Shown here piece by piece: positions 63,192-64,000 of a stretch of 64,000 bases of DNA; the stretch's first letter is position 1; every line of letters starts with the position of its first letter. The stretch spans positions 19,563 through 83,562 of the forward strand of contig NZ_LROM01000081.1 of the NCBI RefSeq assembly GCF_001758785.1. The letters run 5' to 3'. The notes under the pieces are model-generated. The model saw only the letters and a program-made list of their open reading frames with translations. It did not search any database and was not told the DNA's origin. Made by a program: the position numbers and the translations under genes. Source of the DNA: Duganella phyllosphaerae (GTDB lineage Bacteria; Pseudomonadota; Gammaproteobacteria; Burkholderiales; Burkholderiaceae_D).

Positions 63192-64000
63192 GAGCCTTTA
63201 CCTATCAACGCGCCGCCACAGTTGCCGAAGCGGCAGCCGTCGCGGCCCGCACTCCCGGCGCGCGCTTCATTGCAGGCGGCACCAACCTGCTCGACCTGAT
63301 GAAGCTCGAGATCGAAACGCCGGCCCACCTGGTGGACGTCAACGGCCTGGGCCTGGACCGCATCGAAGCCACGCCCGAGGGCGGCCTGCGCATCGGCGCC
63401 CTGGTGCGCAATACCGACCTGGCGGCCGATGCCACCGTGCGGCGCGATTACGGCGTGCTGTCGCGGGCCTTGCTGGCCGGCGCCAGCGCGCAGCTGCGCA
63501 ACAAGGCCACCACGGCCGGCAACCTGCTGCAGCGCACCCGCTGTCCATATTTCTACGATACCAACCAGGCCTGCAACAAGCGTGCGCCAGGCACCGGTTG
63601 CGCCGCCCTCGGCGGATTTACCCGTGGCCACGCCATCGTGGGCCAGAGCGACGCCTGCATCGCCACGCACCCGAGCGACATGGCCGTGGCCATGCGGCTG
63701 CTGGACGCGGTGGTGGAAACGGTCAACCCGGACGGCGCCAACCGGGCCATTCCCATCGCCGACTTCTATCGCCTGCCCGGCACTACGCCCAACCTGGACA
63801 CCAACCTGCGCCCGGCGGAACTGATCACCGCCGTGACGTTGCCCAAGCCGCTCGGCGGCCGCCATGTGTACCGCAAGGTGCGCGACCGCGCCTCGTACGC
63901 ATTCGCGCTGGTCTCGGTGGCGGCCGTGGTGCATCAGGACGGCACCGGCCGTGTGGCCGTTGGCGGCGTGGCGCACCAGCCGTGGCGCGTGCCGGCCGGA
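63188..64000 (+). CDS. paoB: Periplasmic aldehyde oxidoreductase, FAD subunit (copy 2, 3' cut)
   Basis: First 271 codons only; the gene runs off the window. Same domain order as copy 1: [27 protein letters not shown], the cysteine insert ([27 protein letters not shown] ... [10 protein letters not shown]) for a probable [4Fe-4S] cluster, and [28 protein letters not shown]. The start ATG overlaps the paoA stop (ATGA). A paoC is expected just beyond the window. Confidence 0.93.
   Translation, partial: MRAFTYQRAATVAEAAAVAARTPGARFIAGGTNLLDLMKLEIETPAHLVDVNGLGLDRIEATPEGGLRIGALVRNTDLAADATVRRDYGVLSRALLAGASAQLRNKATTAGNLLQRTRCPYFYDTNQACNKRAPGTGCAALGGFTRGHAIVGQSDACIATHPSDMAVAMRLLDAVVETVNPDGANRAIPIADFYRLPGTTPNLDTNLRPAELITAVTLPKPLGGRHVYRKVRDRASYAFALVSVAAVVHQDGTGRVAVGGVAHQPWRVPAG

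Overview
The window is a contiguous high-GC chromosomal segment from a Gram-negative bacterium. It most likely comes from a betaproteobacterium of the Oxalobacteraceae (Massilia/Duganella/Telluria type). I infer this from strongly GC-biased third codon positions, large TonB-dependent receptors, a PEP-CTERM protein beside XrtA/exosortase-type exopolysaccharide genes, and a plant cell-wall polysaccharide locus. No rRNA or tRNA gene, CRISPR array, intact insertion sequence or prophage is visible. Nearly all of the DNA is coding; only two gaps exceed 300 bases (20738-21196 and 53196-53567).

Layout. 0-1.3 kb: the end of a LytS-type kinase and its LytTR response regulator. 1.3-12.6 kb: housekeeping and signalling genes, including purT, a DUF481 outer-membrane protein, a divergent LysR/SDR pair with a clear palindromic operator, Lrp/AsnC divergent from a stand-alone IlvM-like ACT protein, a purine permease, two diguanylate cyclases and a secreted nuclease. 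12.6-16.9 kb: a NarX-like kinase, the queE-queD-tadA cluster and ldcA. 17.0-21.7 kb: a 1244-residue TonB receptor, the decayed C-terminus of a second receptor, and a PEP-CTERM protein with a sigma-54-like promoter. 21.8-27.6 kb: ybiT-nadA-nadC facing nadB plus an acetyltransferase.

27.8-38.3 kb is an accessory exopolysaccharide/PEP-CTERM region. It holds an in-frame chimera (N-terminal half of an EpsB-type sugar transferase joined to a PEP-CTERM-type polysaccharide export lipoprotein), a FeeM-like N-acyl amino acid synthase, an O-antigen-ligase-like polymerase, the TPR lipoprotein PrsT, and tviB/tviC for nucleotide-sugar uronic acid supply. The exosortase, chain-length regulator, tyrosine kinase and the sugar-transferase catalytic domain are absent, so the locus looks eroded or split.

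38.4-42.4 kb: the conserved but poorly understood trio transglutaminase / alpha-E / circularly permuted ATP-grasp, plus a PRC-barrel protein. 42.5-49.1 kb: a DUF455 ferritin-like protein, a complete periplasmic aldehyde oxidoreductase operon (paoABC) ending in a strong terminator, and a TerC-CBS-CorC membrane protein. 49.2-61.2 kb: a pectin/galactan utilization locus. It combines a giant GH43-like/GH35 enzyme, divergent from a TonB receptor, a GH28 enzyme, a DUF5060/DUF4038 glycosidase and a PL10 pectate lyase. Two ExuR/UxuR-like palindromes precede the receptor. 61.3-64.0 kb: a NepI-like MFS exporter, then a second, closely related paoAB copy that runs off the window.

How the genes fit together: the 49-61 kb block would cut galactan/pectin outside the cell, import oligomers through the receptor and finish digestion in the periplasm. 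The 28-38 kb block would build, polymerise and export a uronic-acid-containing polysaccharide that is linked, in related organisms, to PEP-CTERM protein sorting. The most notable observations are the chimeric export gene, the receptor remnant, the multi-domain GH35 enzyme with its regulated pectin cluster, and the duplicated pao operon.
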